A stretch of DNA of 64,000 bases from Sulfuricaulis sp. (lineage in GTDB: Bacteria; Pseudomonadota; Gammaproteobacteria; Acidiferrobacterales; Sulfurifustaceae): the NCBI RefSeq assembly GCF_024653915.1, contig NZ_JANLGY010000011.1, positions 90,959 to 154,958 on the forward strand. The letters run 5' to 3'. The notes under the pieces were generated by a model that was not told the origin of the DNA, did no database searches, and saw only the letters and a program-made list of their open reading frames with translations. Shown in pieces: positions 1 to 8,581 of the stretch. The first letter of the stretch is position 1, and each line of letters starts with the position of its first letter. A program made the position numbers and the translations under genes.

Positions 1-587
1 TCGGTTATACCCTGCACGGCAACCGGTATCTCAACATTACCAACCGCTGTTCGTTGCGCTGTGCATTCTGCCCGAAATTCAACGACGAATGGACGGTGCA
101 GGAATACCAACTGCGACTCGATCATGATCCTGCGCTCGAGGAAATCGTCGCGGCGGCGGGCAATCCGGAGGATTATCAGGAGATCGTGTTCTGCGGTCTG
201 GGAGAACCCACTCTACGGCTGTATACGCTGCTGGATGTGGCGACCCGCATACGGCATCGCGTCAAACGGATACGCATCAACACCGACGGGCTCGCCAGTT
301 TTGTTTACGGGCGTGATGTGACGCCCGATATGGAAGGCCTGATCGATGCGCTGTCGGTATCGCTGAATGCCCAGAACGCGGATATCTATAACCGGCATTG
401 TCGTCCGAAACTGCCGGGCTCTTACGGGGCGATGCTGGATTTTGTGAGGCGTGCGCGCGAATTTATCCCGGACGTTACCCTGACCGCTATCGATGGACTC
501 TCCGGCGTTGATATTTCGGCGTGTGAAAAGATCGCGCATGACCTTGGAGTAAAATTCCGGCATCGCGTGCTGGACGTTGTCGGCTGA
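1..587 (+). CDS. TatD-associated radical SAM protein (5' truncated by window edge)
   Basis: The reading frame is already open at base 3, so the start lies outside the window. Seen: an N-terminal Cys-x3-Cys-x2-Cys motif (CSLRCAFC, encoded near bases 48-71) that binds the radical-SAM [4Fe-4S] cluster, then GLGEPTLR, matching the glycine-rich SAM-contacting motif. The architecture resembles the small radical SAM proteins often encoded beside TatD nucleases; tatD would then lie to the left, unseen. The substrate of this family is unknown. Its stop is only 12 bp before ubiU, so it may be cotranscribed with the ubiquinone genes. Confidence 0.8.
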   Translation, partial: GYTLHGNRYLNITNRCSLRCAFCPKFNDEWTVQEYQLRLDHDPALEEIVAAAGNPEDYQEIVFCGLGEPTLRLYTLLDVATRIRHRVKRIRINTDGLASFVYGRDVTPDMEGLIDALSVSLNAQNADIYNRHCRPKLPGSYGAMLDFVRRAREFIPDVTLTAIDGLSGVDISACEKIAHDLGVKFRHRVLDVVG

Positions 588-599
588 TTTATTCGCGCC

Positions 600-1673
600 A
601 TGCCCCCCACGGGAAAAATGGAACTCGTCTGCCCGGCAGGCAGCATGCCGGCGCTGAAGGCGGCGGTGGACAATGGCGCCAATGCCGTTTACCTCGGCTT
701 TCGTGACGGCACCAACGCGCGCAATTTCCCCGGCCTCAATTTCGATCTGGATGAAGCACGCCGGGCTGTGCATTACGCGCATGAGCGCGGCGCGCGTGTA
801 TTCCTGGCAATCAACACCTATCCACGCCCATCGCAGTGGCAGAAGTGGTGCCGCGCTGTGGATCAGGCGGCCACCCTCGGCATCGATGCCCTGATTCTCG
901 CTGACCCCGGGCTCATGGATTACACCGTACAGACTTATCCCGATCTGCGCCTGCATCTTTCGGTGCAGGGTTCGGCCACCAGCCACGAGGCGATTGATTT
1001 TTACGTGCGGCATTTCGGCGTCCGGCGTGTAGTGTTGCCGCGGGTGTTGTCGCTCACGCAGGTGCAGAATGTCATGAAGCGCGTGAACACGGAGGTGGAG
1101 GTATTCGGCTTTGGCAGTTTGTGCGTCATGGTCGAGGGCCGTTGCACGCTGTCTTCCTACGTGACCGGCGAATCACCGAATTCGAACGGGGTGTGTTCTC
1201 CTGCGAAACACGTGAAATGGGAGGAATCGGCCAGCGGCCGGCGCTCGCGCCTGAATGGCGTATTAATTGACACCTATGCGCCGGACGAGCCCGCGGGCTA
1301 CCCGACGATTTGTAAAGGCCGCTTTGCTGTACAGGGATGTACGAATGCCGCGGGCGCAGGACGCGCAGGACGCGCAGGAGCGGCCGAGGTCGGCGGTAAG
1401 GTTTACTACGCCATGGAGGAACCGACCAGCCTCAACGTGCTCGACATTCTTCCGGAGCTGTATCGCGCTGGAGTGGCGGCGATCAAGGTTGAGGGTCGGC
1501 AGCGCAGCCCGGCCTACGTGGCGCAGGTTACGCGCACCCTGCGCGAAGCCATCGATGCCTGTATCAGTGATCCGGAGACATTTGTACCCGAAGTCGAATG
1601 GGTGAAGCAGCTTGACAACGTCGCCGAAGGACGCTGCCACACGCTCGGTGCGTATTCCCGGCCATGGCAATGA
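600..1673 (+). CDS. ubiU: UbiU, O2-independent ubiquinone hydroxylation protein (peptidase U32 family)
   Basis: Closely follows E. coli UbiU (YhbU) from MELVCPAG to the C-terminal LGAYSRPWQ. With UbiV it forms the complex that hydroxylates the ubiquinone ring without oxygen, using prephenate as oxygen donor (family knowledge). The cluster-ligating cysteines are present: FGSLC, GRC, NGVC and PTICKGRF. The protein is about 20 residues longer than usual because of an in-frame 60-bp insert at 1335-1394 encoding Ala/Gly/Arg-rich sequence between GRFAVQ and GKVYYAMEEPTS. The start could also be the ATG at 618, which matches E. coli better. ubiV begins 10 bp before this stop. Confidence 0.93.
   Translation: MPPTGKMELVCPAGSMPALKAAVDNGANAVYLGFRDGTNARNFPGLNFDLDEARRAVHYAHERGARVFLAINTYPRPSQWQKWCRAVDQAATLGIDALILADPGLMDYTVQTYPDLRLHLSVQGSATSHEAIDFYVRHFGVRRVVLPRVLSLTQVQNVMKRVNTEVEVFGFGSLCVMVEGRCTLSSYVTGESPNSNGVCSPAKHVKWEESASGRRSRLNGVLIDTYAPDEPAGYPTICKGRFAVQGCTNAAGAGRAGRAGAAEVGGKVYYAMEEPTSLNVLDILPELYRAGVAAIKVEGRQRSPAYVAQVTRTLREAIDACISDPETFVPEVEWVKQLDNVAEGRCHTLGAYSRPWQ
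1335..1394. repeat. Intragenic palindromic repeat inserted in frame into ubiU
   Basis: A 60-bp stretch absent from E. coli-type ubiU. It folds as nested arms: GCCGC (from 1347) pairs with GCGGC (from 1379), with GCGC-AGGAC-GCGC-AGGAC-GCGC inside, and a small GTAC-agggat-GTAC hairpin lies before it. A related 60-bp block sits in hemN at 6428-6487, sharing the core GCCGCGGGCGCAGG and read in the same frame (Ala-Ala-Gly-Ala). Confidence 0.75.
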
Positions 1674-2560
1674 AAATTTCCCTCGGTCCGATTCCATACC
1701 TCTGGGAACGCAGCCGCGTTTTTGATTTCTATGCGCGCGCTGCCGAGGCACCGGTCGATATTGTCTATCTGGGAGAGACGGTTTGCTCTAAACGCCGCGC
1801 CATGCGTTTGCCGGACTGGCTCGATATCGCCGCGCGTCTGACCGCCGCGGGCAAAGAAGCGGTGCTGTCAACGCTTACGCTGATCGAGGCCGAATCGGAA
1901 GCTTCCTACCTGCGCACCATCATTGAAAACGGCCGGTATACAGTCGAGGCCAACGACATGGCGGCGATCAACATGCTGGCAGGTGTCGCGCCGTTTATTG
2001 TCGGCCCGCATGTCAATGTCTATAACAGTCGCGCCCTTGAGCTGATGGCGCGTATTGGCGCCCGGCGCTGGGTGATGCCAATGGAGCTCGACCGCGAAAC
2101 ACTGGCCGCGCTTCAGTCCAGCCGTTCCGCCAACCTGGAAACCGAGGTGTTCGTATTCGGGCGTCTGCCGCTGTCCTTCTCGGCGCGCTGTTTCACCGCC
2201 CGCGCGCATAACCTCCCCAAGGATGAGTGCGGTTTCCGTTGCGCGGATTACCCTGAGGGCATGCCGATGCAAACACGCGAGGGCCAGTCATTTCTGAATC
2301 TCAACGGTATCCAGGTTCAGTCCGGAGAGACTTACAACCTGGTAAACGAAATCGGAGAGCTGCGAGCGCTCAAAGTGGATATTTTGCGGCTTTCTCCCCA
2401 GCCCGAAGGGATGTTCGAAATCATCGATGCTTTCCGTCACGTCATGGACGGGCAACTGGAATCGTCTGCCGCGGCCGGTAGTATCGCGCCACATCAAACA
2501 GCTGGATTTTGCGATGGCTACTGGCATGGCGCACCAGGCATGCACCGGGTGCACGTATGA
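1664..2560 (+). CDS. ubiV: UbiV, O2-independent ubiquinone hydroxylation protein (peptidase U32 family)
   Basis: The 298-residue protein matches UbiV (YhbV), partner of UbiU in the heterodimer that hydroxylates ubiquinone precursors without O2. The four Fe-S cysteines are seen: one in ETVCSKRR and three in the ARCFTARAH...DECGFRCADYPEG region. It overlaps the ubiU end by 10 bp, and its TGA overlaps the ATG of the next gene (ATGA), so the three genes are probably translationally coupled. Nothing looks truncated. Confidence 0.92.
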   Translation: MAMKISLGPIPYLWERSRVFDFYARAAEAPVDIVYLGETVCSKRRAMRLPDWLDIAARLTAAGKEAVLSTLTLIEAESEASYLRTIIENGRYTVEANDMAAINMLAGVAPFIVGPHVNVYNSRALELMARIGARRWVMPMELDRETLAALQSSRSANLETEVFVFGRLPLSFSARCFTARAHNLPKDECGFRCADYPEGMPMQTREGQSFLNLNGIQVQSGETYNLVNEIGELRALKVDILRLSPQPEGMFEIIDAFRHVMDGQLESSAAAGSIAPHQTAGFCDGYWHGAPGMHRVHV

Positions 2561-4122
2561 CTACACGCACCGGCTTTGTAATCGATACCGGACTGCATTC
2601 CGGCCCGGAAAATATCCGGCTCGACAGCGCCCAATGGCGTGAGGCGCAAGAGGCGGATGCGCCCATTTGCCACGTACGATTCCATCGTTATCGTCCCACT
2701 GTCTCGCTGGGCGCCTTTGAAACGGCGGGCCATGCCTTGCGCGCGGAGTATTGCCGCGATCAGGGGATCGACATGGTGCAGCGCGTGAGTGGCGGCGCGG
2801 CGGTTTATCTCGACCCCGATCAATTGTGCTGGACGCTGACGCTTTCCCGTCCGAGCGCCTGGGGCAAGAAAAATATCATGGAATGGCTCGCACTGTTAGG
2901 CGGGGGAGTGGTGAAGGGGCTGCAAGGATTGGGCGTGAATGCCATATTCGCGCCGCCCAACGACATCGAACTGGCGGGGCGCAAGCTGGCTTCGGGCTTT
3001 ATCGCGCTCTCGGATTCGGCGCTGCTGTTTCAGGGCAGCCTGCTGCTGGATCATGACACCGAAACCATGATGACGGCGCTGCGCGTGCCAACGGAAAAAC
3101 TCACACCGGATGGTGTCCGTAGCGCACGCGGTCGTTTTACCACGTTGCGGGACGAGGGCGTTGCCGCTGAGCCGGCTGTTCTGGAATGGCATGTCCTTAC
3201 TGGTTGGGCTGAATTGCTTGACGTGGAATTTGGCAAGAGAGTGGAATTGAAGTCAGAGGAAATTACCGGTGACGCGAACCATGCGCCACCCGCCGGTAAC
3301 TGGGATGCCGAACTTAATTTCTGGTATCAGGCCCTGGTAAAAACGCCGGGCGGTGTCCTGTATGTCCGTGTGCGTCTTAGCGAAAGCGGCGATACTCTGC
3401 AGCAGGTTGAATTCGCCGGTGGCATGCAATTGTATCCCGCGTATTTGTTTATCTCGCTTTCATCCTGGCTCGCCAGGACGCCGGTGGCGTGGCTGGATGA
3501 GCGCCTCGATGAATTCTTTCGTGTCTATCCGCATGACCTGGCTGGGTTTACCACCGAGGACATTCAGCACGGCCTGCGCCTCGCACTCGATCGCTATGCC
3601 CAGCAGGCGCAGTTTGCATTGACTCATGAGCAGGCCAATACGCTCATGGTGCATGCGCCATCGCCACTGGCGGCAGCGGATGTTGCTCGCGCGGCCAGCG
3701 TCATGCTGGTGCCGTACTGCGCCAAGCCATCCTGGTGCAAGTGGCGCCACCGCGACGGTTGTCCCGATTGCGGGATGTGCGAAGTAGGCGAGGCATATCG
3801 TCTGGCACGCGAGCGCGGCATGCGCGTCGTGACGATCACCAATTTTGAACATTTGCAGCAGACACTCGGCGAGCTGCGCGCACAGGACACACCGGCCTAT
3901 GTCGGCATGTGCTGCCGCCATTTCTACCTGAAACGCGAATATGCTTTTCGTGAGGCCGGCATTCCTGCCGTGCTGATGGATATCACCGGTTCGAACTGTT
4001 ACGAGCTGCAACAGGAGGATCTGGCCTACGCGGGGAAATTCCAGGCGCAGGCGCGCCTTGATCTGGATGTGTTGCGTAGGGTGATGAAACGTGTCCCTCC
4101 GGTGGCGGGAAAGGCGGATTAA
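2557..4122 (+). CDS. Lipoate-protein ligase-like domain fused to a DUF116 domain
   Basis: The chosen ATG (2557) forms an ATGA overlap with the ubiV stop; an ORF start at 2509 would run into ubiV. Residues ~1-270 look like the LplA/BPL catalytic fold: HRYRPTVSLGAFE, then VSGGAAVYLDPDQLCWTL and NDIELAGRKLASGF. Residues ~330-515 look like DUF116, with a cysteine set CAKPSWC...CPDCGMC and later MCCRHFY and SNCYEL, suggesting a metal or Fe-S site. Standalone LplA and DUF116 proteins are known; this fused 521-residue form sits between ubiV and ubiT. Its acyl substrate and target are unknown. A role with the anaerobic quinone genes is inferred from position only. Confidence 0.75.
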   Translation: MTTRTGFVIDTGLHSGPENIRLDSAQWREAQEADAPICHVRFHRYRPTVSLGAFETAGHALRAEYCRDQGIDMVQRVSGGAAVYLDPDQLCWTLTLSRPSAWGKKNIMEWLALLGGGVVKGLQGLGVNAIFAPPNDIELAGRKLASGFIALSDSALLFQGSLLLDHDTETMMTALRVPTEKLTPDGVRSARGRFTTLRDEGVAAEPAVLEWHVLTGWAELLDVEFGKRVELKSEEITGDANHAPPAGNWDAELNFWYQALVKTPGGVLYVRVRLSESGDTLQQVEFAGGMQLYPAYLFISLSSWLARTPVAWLDERLDEFFRVYPHDLAGFTTEDIQHGLRLALDRYAQQAQFALTHEQANTLMVHAPSPLAAADVARAASVMLVPYCAKPSWCKWRHRDGCPDCGMCEVGEAYRLARERGMRVVTITNFEHLQQTLGELRAQDTPAYVGMCCRHFYLKREYAFREAGIPAVLMDITGSNCYELQQEDLAYAGKFQAQARLDLDVLRRVMKRVPPVAGKAD

Positions 4123-4598
4123 CTCGCGGCCAGACGCTGGTCGATGGCGCGCTGGAAAACAGCGAATGCGGCTCCGCCCAGAGTTTCCCCCAGCACATCG
4201 CGGAAATGCGCCTCCCAGTCGTAGTCCAGCGCGTCCAGCAGGTTCTTCACATGCACGCCGGTTTCCGTGTCGCCTTCAATACACAGCCGGCGATTGAAGA
4301 AGAGCGTGTCGGGGTCCTCGCGCCGGGTCGCGAGTTGCCAGAAATCTTCCACTTTGCCGCTGATACGGACATCGGCAAGGCCCGCCGCGGCTGGCTGCAA
4401 CCGTCCCTGGTCGATCCGGAAATGGATCTCGCTCGCCGCATCTCGAATATGTATACAAACGGATTTGCCGTTGATTTCCGGCAGGCGCGCCGCCAGTGGC
4501 TGGCCGCGCAGCAGGTGGTTGAATGCACGCGCGAACAGTTCCGCGTGCACGGCGTCGGGGATGATGCGCAGAGGCAGTAACAGTGGATGAGGCAGCAT
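4119..4598 (-). CDS. ubiT: UbiT, SCP2-domain accessory factor of anaerobic ubiquinone synthesis
   Basis: The 159-residue protein is a single SCP2-like lipid-binding domain (INGKSVCIHIRDAASEIHFRI ... ADVRISGKVEDFWQLATRREDPDTLFFNRRLCIEGDTETG), the pattern of E. coli UbiT (YhbT). UbiT replaces UbiJ in the O2-independent pathway (family knowledge). It is transcribed toward the LplA-DUF116 gene, overlapping its 3' end by 4 bp. Its promoter looks anaerobically controlled: an FNR box at 4655-4668 lies exactly 41.5 bp upstream of a predicted start near 4620, with TATAAA as the -10 on this strand. The aerobic counterpart ubiJ lies at 49875. Confidence 0.9.
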   Translation of the reverse strand: MLPHPLLLPLRIIPDAVHAELFARAFNHLLRGQPLAARLPEINGKSVCIHIRDAASEIHFRIDQGRLQPAAAGLADVRISGKVEDFWQLATRREDPDTLFFNRRLCIEGDTETGVHVKNLLDALDYDWEAHFRDVLGETLGGAAFAVFQRAIDQRLAAS

Positions 4599-4654
4599 AT
4601 GTACCGGGAAAAATGGGACGAATGTTTTATAACAGGTCTGGATGAAAGAAGTTA

Positions 4655-4668
4655 TTGATCTGGGTCAA
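4655..4668. promoter_or_regulatory. FNR box between ubiT and ubiD
   Basis: TTGATCTGGGTCAA matches TTGAT-N4-ATCAA at 9 of 10 positions. It lies in the 107-bp divergent gap. On the minus strand a TATAAA hexamer at 4631-4626 sits at class II spacing for ubiT. On the plus strand TATTCT (4691-4696) also fits, but the start of transcription would then be only about 3 nt before the ubiD ATG. Confidence 0.75.
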
Positions 4669-4705
4669 ATTATGCTCGCAGAAGTCGTTCTATTCTGAGC
4701 GCTCC

Positions 4706-6196
4706 ATGAAATTCAAAAATTTGCGCGAATTTATTGCGCATCTGGAAAAACTCGGCGAACTGCGGCGCATTACGGTCCCGGTAGACCCGCGACTGGAGAT
4801 CACCGAAATATGCCAGCGCACCCTGCGCGTGCAGGGGCCGGCGCTGTTGTTTGAAAACCCGAAACAATCGGATATCCCGCTGCTGGGGAATCTTTTTGGC
4901 ACCACGCGACGCGTGGCGCTAGCCATGGGACGCGAATCTATCGAAGACCTGCGCGAGGTTGGCAAGCTGCTTTCGTTTCTGAAGGAACCGCAGGTGCCAC
5001 GCGGTCTCGGCGACGTCATCGAGAAGTTCCCGGAATTCAAGCAACTGTTGCACGTGGTACCGCGGGTGGTGAGCAACGCATCGTGCCGACAACATGTAAT
5101 CGAAGGCAAGGACGTGGACTTGTCGATATTCCCCATACAGACTTGCTGGCCGGAAGACGCCGGGCCCTTGATCACCTTCGGCTTGGTTGTTACCAAAGGT
5201 CCCTACAAGGAAAGACAGAACATCGGCATCTACCGTCAGCAGGTGATCGCGCGCAATAAAGTGATTATGCGCTGGCTGCCACACCGCGGCGGCGCGGTAG
5301 ATTTTCGTGAGTGGAAGGAGGCTCATCCTGGAGATCTCTTTCCCGTCGTGGTTGCCATCGGGGCCGATCCGGCGACACTGCTGGCGGCGGTGACACCGAT
5401 TCCCGATACACTGTCGGAATTCCAGTTCGCGGGACTATTGCGTGGGGCGCGCAGTGAGGTCGTCCCCTGCGGCTGTGCCACGCTGTACGTGCCGGCCTCG
5501 GCAGAAATAGTGCTCGAGGGCTATATCGACCCGGCAGAAGAAGCGCTGGAAGGACCGTTCGGCGATCACACCGGCTATTACAACTCGCAGGAAAAATTTC
5601 CCGTCTTCACTGTCGAGCGCATCACGCATCGCGACCAGCCCATATATCACAGTGCCTACATGGGGCGTTCGCCGCACGATGAGCCCTCAGTATTGGCCAT
5701 GGCGCTCAACGAGGTTTTCATTCCGTTGCTGCAGAAGCAGTTTCCGGAGATCGTGGATTTCTATCTGCCGCCGGAAGGCTGCTCCTACCGCGTAGCCTGC
5801 GTCAGCATTAAGAAACGTTATGCCGGTCACGCCCGACGCATCATGTTCGGCGTGTGGTCTTACCTGCGCCAGTTCACCTACACCAAATTCGTGATCGTCA
5901 CCGATGACGACATCAACGTGCGTGACTGGAAAGAAGTTGTTTGGGCCATGAGCACGCGCATGGATCCCGTGCGCGATACGCTGCTGATCGAGAACACCCC
6001 TATTGATTATCTGGATTTCGCCAGCCCGGTCTCGGGTCTCGGCGGTAAGATGGGTTTGGATGCCACCAACAAATGGCCGGCCGAAACGGCGCGTGCCTGG
6101 GGCCGGCCGATTTCCATGAGCGCCGAGGTGGTGCGCCGGGTCGACGACCTGTGGCACCAGCTGGGGATTGAGGGCATCGCGTCGCACCATCCTTGA
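4706..6196 (+). CDS. ubiD: UbiD, 4-hydroxy-3-polyprenylbenzoate decarboxylase
   Basis: 496 residues, collinear with E. coli UbiD (497), from [28 protein letters not shown] to [11 protein letters not shown]. It decarboxylates 4-hydroxy-3-polyprenylbenzoate in ubiquinone synthesis using the prenylated-FMN cofactor made by UbiX (family knowledge; ubiX is not in this window). Conserved segments seen include [34 protein letters not shown] and [19 protein letters not shown]. The ATG at 4706 is preferred over an upstream in-frame ATG (4655), which lies inside the FNR box. It is divergent from ubiT. Confidence 0.95.
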   Translation: MKFKNLREFIAHLEKLGELRRITVPVDPRLEITEICQRTLRVQGPALLFENPKQSDIPLLGNLFGTTRRVALAMGRESIEDLREVGKLLSFLKEPQVPRGLGDVIEKFPEFKQLLHVVPRVVSNASCRQHVIEGKDVDLSIFPIQTCWPEDAGPLITFGLVVTKGPYKERQNIGIYRQQVIARNKVIMRWLPHRGGAVDFREWKEAHPGDLFPVVVAIGADPATLLAAVTPIPDTLSEFQFAGLLRGARSEVVPCGCATLYVPASAEIVLEGYIDPAEEALEGPFGDHTGYYNSQEKFPVFTVERITHRDQPIYHSAYMGRSPHDEPSVLAMALNEVFIPLLQKQFPEIVDFYLPPEGCSYRVACVSIKKRYAGHARRIMFGVWSYLRQFTYTKFVIVTDDDINVRDWKEVVWAMSTRMDPVRDTLLIENTPIDYLDFASPVSGLGGKMGLDATNKWPAETARAWGRPISMSAEVVRRVDDLWHQLGIEGIASHHP

Positions 6197-6257
6197 ATCC
6201 GGCCAAACCGGACTGGGACCGATTCTGCTTCATTTCACCCGCGTACCCGATCTATTA

Positions 6258-6271
6258 TTGATACAGGTCAT
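6258..6271 (+). promoter_or_regulatory. FNR-like box upstream of hemN
   Basis: TTGATACAGGTCAT matches TTGAT-N4-ATCAA with two mismatches in the right half. At class II spacing the -10 would be TATCTT at 6294-6299 and transcription would start near 6306. That is just inside the first ATG of hemN and would favour the TTG at 6335 as the real start. Confidence 0.5.
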
Positions 6272-6301
6272 GGGTTTCGCCGGTGACCCGCGTTATCTTT
6301 A

Positions 6302-7774
6302 ATGATCATATTTATCGACTTCTCCAAAACGAGCTTGAATCACCAGATCATTTTTGACGCCGAACTGCTGCGCCGCTACGACAAAAGCGGACCGCGCTAC
6401 ACGTCGTATCCGACGGCCGTGCAGTTCCGAAGTGCAGGAAGCACAAGTGCCGCGGGCGCAGGGATGCGCGAGAGCGGCCACACAGGCTTCACCGAGGCGG
6501 ATTACCAGGACCAGGCCAAACGGAGCAATGCTTCGGCCGCGCCGCGCCCGCTGTCGCTGTACTTTCATTTGCCTTTTTGCGACACCGTCTGTTTTTACTG
6601 CGCGTGCAACAAGGTTGTCACCAAGGACCGCAAGCGCGCCTCACCGTATCTGGGTCGGCTGCATCGCGAGATCGCCCTGCAGGCGCAACTGTTTCATCGA
6701 TCACGCACGGTGGAGCAGTTGCACTGGGGCGGCGGCACGCCGACGTTCATCAGTCACGAGGAAATGCGGGAGCTGATGGAGGTCACGCGCGAGCATTTCC
6801 GCCTGCGTGATGACGACAAGGGCGAATACGGCATCGAGGTGGACCCGCGCGAGGTGCGGCCGGAGACGCTGGCTGTGTTGCGCAGCCTCGGCTTCAATCG
6901 CTTGAGCATGGGCGTGCAGGATTTTGAGCCCGCGGTGCAGAAGGCGGTGAATCGCATCCAGACCGAGGCCGAGACCTTCGCGGTGCTCAAGGAGGCGCGC
7001 GCGCTCGGTTTCCGTTCCATTAACATGGACCTGATTTACGGTCTGCCGCACCAAACTGTTGAAAGCTTTGGACGCACGCTGGAAAAAATTATCACCGCTG
7101 GCCCGGACCGGCTCTCGGTATTCAATTACGCGCACCTGCCGGAGATGTTCAAACCGCAGCGCCGCATCTCCACCTCCGATCTGCCGAGTCCGCAGGAGAA
7201 GCTTAATATCCTTCAGCTCACCATCGAGCGCCTGACGCAGGCGGGCTACGTGTACATCGGCATGGATCATTTCGCGCGACCGGACGACGAATTGGCAGCG
7301 GCGCAGCGCAACGGCACGCTGTACCGGAATTTCCAGGGGTACTCCACGCATGCGGAGTGCGACATGATCGGCATGGGAATTACAGCGATTGGCATGGTGG
7401 GCGATTGTTACAGCCAGAACCAGAAAACGCTGGAAGATTACTACGCGGTACTCGATTCAGGCCATCTGCCGGTGATGCGCGGTATTGTGCTGGATGATGA
7501 CGACAAGCTGCGGCGAGAGATCATTACGCAGTTGATATGCCATTTCATGCTCGACTTGAATGCCGTCGAGCGCGTACGCGGCATCCGTTTTGCCGACTAC
7601 TTTGCCGCGGAACTCGCTGATCTCAAGGTCATGCAGCAGGACGGGTTGGTTGAGGTGGACGCGAAGTCAATGCGCGTGCAGCCCGCGGGCAAGCTGCTCA
7701 TTCGCAATATCTGCATGGTTTTCGACCGTTACCTGCGCGAGAAACAGGAACAGCGCTATTCAAAGGTGATCTGA
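6302..7774 (+). CDS. hemN: HemN, oxygen-independent coproporphyrinogen III oxidase
   Basis: Radical SAM enzyme that decarboxylates coproporphyrinogen III to protoporphyrinogen IX without O2. Seen: YDKSGPRYTSYPTA, the cluster motif FCDTVCFYCAC (C-x3-C-x2-C), HWGGGTPT, FNRLSMGVQDF, NYAHLPEMF and the C-terminal RLLIRNICMVFD-like block, all as in E. coli HemN. An in-frame 60-bp insert at 6428-6487 adds about 20 residues before the radical SAM core. The first ATG gives 490 residues. A TTG at 6335 would give an N-terminus collinear with E. coli and fits the FNR box spacing better, so the start is uncertain. Confidence 0.94.
   Translation: MIIFIDFSKTSLNHQIIFDAELLRRYDKSGPRYTSYPTAVQFRSAGSTSAAGAGMRESGHTGFTEADYQDQAKRSNASAAPRPLSLYFHLPFCDTVCFYCACNKVVTKDRKRASPYLGRLHREIALQAQLFHRSRTVEQLHWGGGTPTFISHEEMRELMEVTREHFRLRDDDKGEYGIEVDPREVRPETLAVLRSLGFNRLSMGVQDFEPAVQKAVNRIQTEAETFAVLKEARALGFRSINMDLIYGLPHQTVESFGRTLEKIITAGPDRLSVFNYAHLPEMFKPQRRISTSDLPSPQEKLNILQLTIERLTQAGYVYIGMDHFARPDDELAAAQRNGTLYRNFQGYSTHAECDMIGMGITAIGMVGDCYSQNQKTLEDYYAVLDSGHLPVMRGIVLDDDDKLRREIITQLICHFMLDLNAVERVRGIRFADYFAAELADLKVMQQDGLVEVDAKSMRVQPAGKLLIRNICMVFDRYLREKQEQRYSKVI
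6428..6487. repeat. Intragenic palindromic repeat inserted in frame into hemN
   Basis: A second copy of the element in ubiU. It has GTGC-aggaa-GCAC, then GCCGC-gg-GCGC-agggat-GCGC-gaga-GCGGC. The insertion is again 60 bp (20 codons) and the shared core is read in the same frame. It lies in a region of HemN that is variable between species, ahead of the catalytic cysteines. Confidence 0.72.
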
Positions 7775-7924
7775 CGGCTCGACCTGTCAGTTCCACCACT
7801 GTCCGTCACCTGCGCACCGCGTCGGGAAACGCCGCATCAGAGTTGGCATCAGGTGCCACGGACGACAATACCCGCAAACTGGCCTAACATCTCTTTTCCA
7901 CGGCAATAAAAAACGAGACTTCAT

Positions 7925-8359
7925 ATGTTGGAAGAATTCAAAAAATTCGCCATGCGCGGCAACGTGGTGGACATGGCGGTCGGCATCGTGATCGGCGCGG
8001 CATTCGGGAAGATCGTCAGTTCGTTCGTCACCGATGTGTTGATGCCGCCCATCGGTCTCGCGCTGGGCGGTATGGATTTCAGCGAGTTGTTCGTCACGCT
8101 GGGCAGCGGCAGTTTTCCCACGCTCGCCGCGGCCAAGGCCGCGGGGGCGCCGACACTGAACTATGGTCTCTTCATCAATGCGCTGATTGACTTCGTCATC
8201 ATCGCCTTTGCGTTGTTCATGGTGATCAAGGCGATGAACCGGTTGAAGAAAGAAGAGGCCCCGGCCAAGGCACTCGAAGTGAAAAGCTGTCCGGAATGCC
8301 TCTCGGAGATTCCGCTCGCCGCCAAGCGCTGCAAGTTCTGCAGCGCTTCACTCAAGTAA
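7925..8359 (+). CDS. mscL: MscL, large-conductance mechanosensitive channel with C-terminal zinc ribbon
   Basis: The N-terminal half is typical Msc[45 protein letters not shown] as TM1, and TM2 near residues 80-105 ([28 protein letters not shown]). It opens under membrane tension to release solutes during osmotic downshock. The last 25 residues form a CPEC...CKFC zinc-ribbon-like tail, which E. coli MscL lacks but other MscL homologues carry. ATG at 7925. A strong hairpin follows at 8383-8417. Confidence 0.93.
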   Translation: MLEEFKKFAMRGNVVDMAVGIVIGAAFGKIVSSFVTDVLMPPIGLALGGMDFSELFVTLGSGSFPTLAAAKAAGAPTLNYGLFINALIDFVIIAFALFMVIKAMNRLKKEEAPAKALEVKSCPECLSEIPLAAKRCKFCSASLK

Positions 8360-8382
8360 TCCGGGGATAACTGGCATCCGCT

Positions 8383-8417
8383 GAGCCGGGCCTGAAGCAA
8401 TATTTCAGACCCGGCTC
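8383..8417 (+). terminator. Hairpin downstream of mscL
   Basis: GAGCCGGG pairs with CCCGGCTC, with CTGAA/TTCAG extending the stem. No T-run follows, so intrinsic termination is uncertain. It separates mscL from fnr. Confidence 0.5.
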
Positions 8418-8581
8418 GATTGACGCCGACAGCCTTAAACGAGGCTCCCATGTTCCTTGCTCGAACCCTGCATCACGTTAACAATCGTTTACCCTTTGTA
8501 TTATATTGATATGCATGGGCGCGATGGACGTACCTTGGCAATTTTGTTACAAAAGGCATCCAAAGCATAAGGAAAAGCTCG

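Noticed and set aside
213..1013. Long minus-strand frame opposite the radical SAM gene and ubiU
   Set aside because: Antisense shadow in GC-rich coding DNA; no protein features, and both plus-strand genes are clear.
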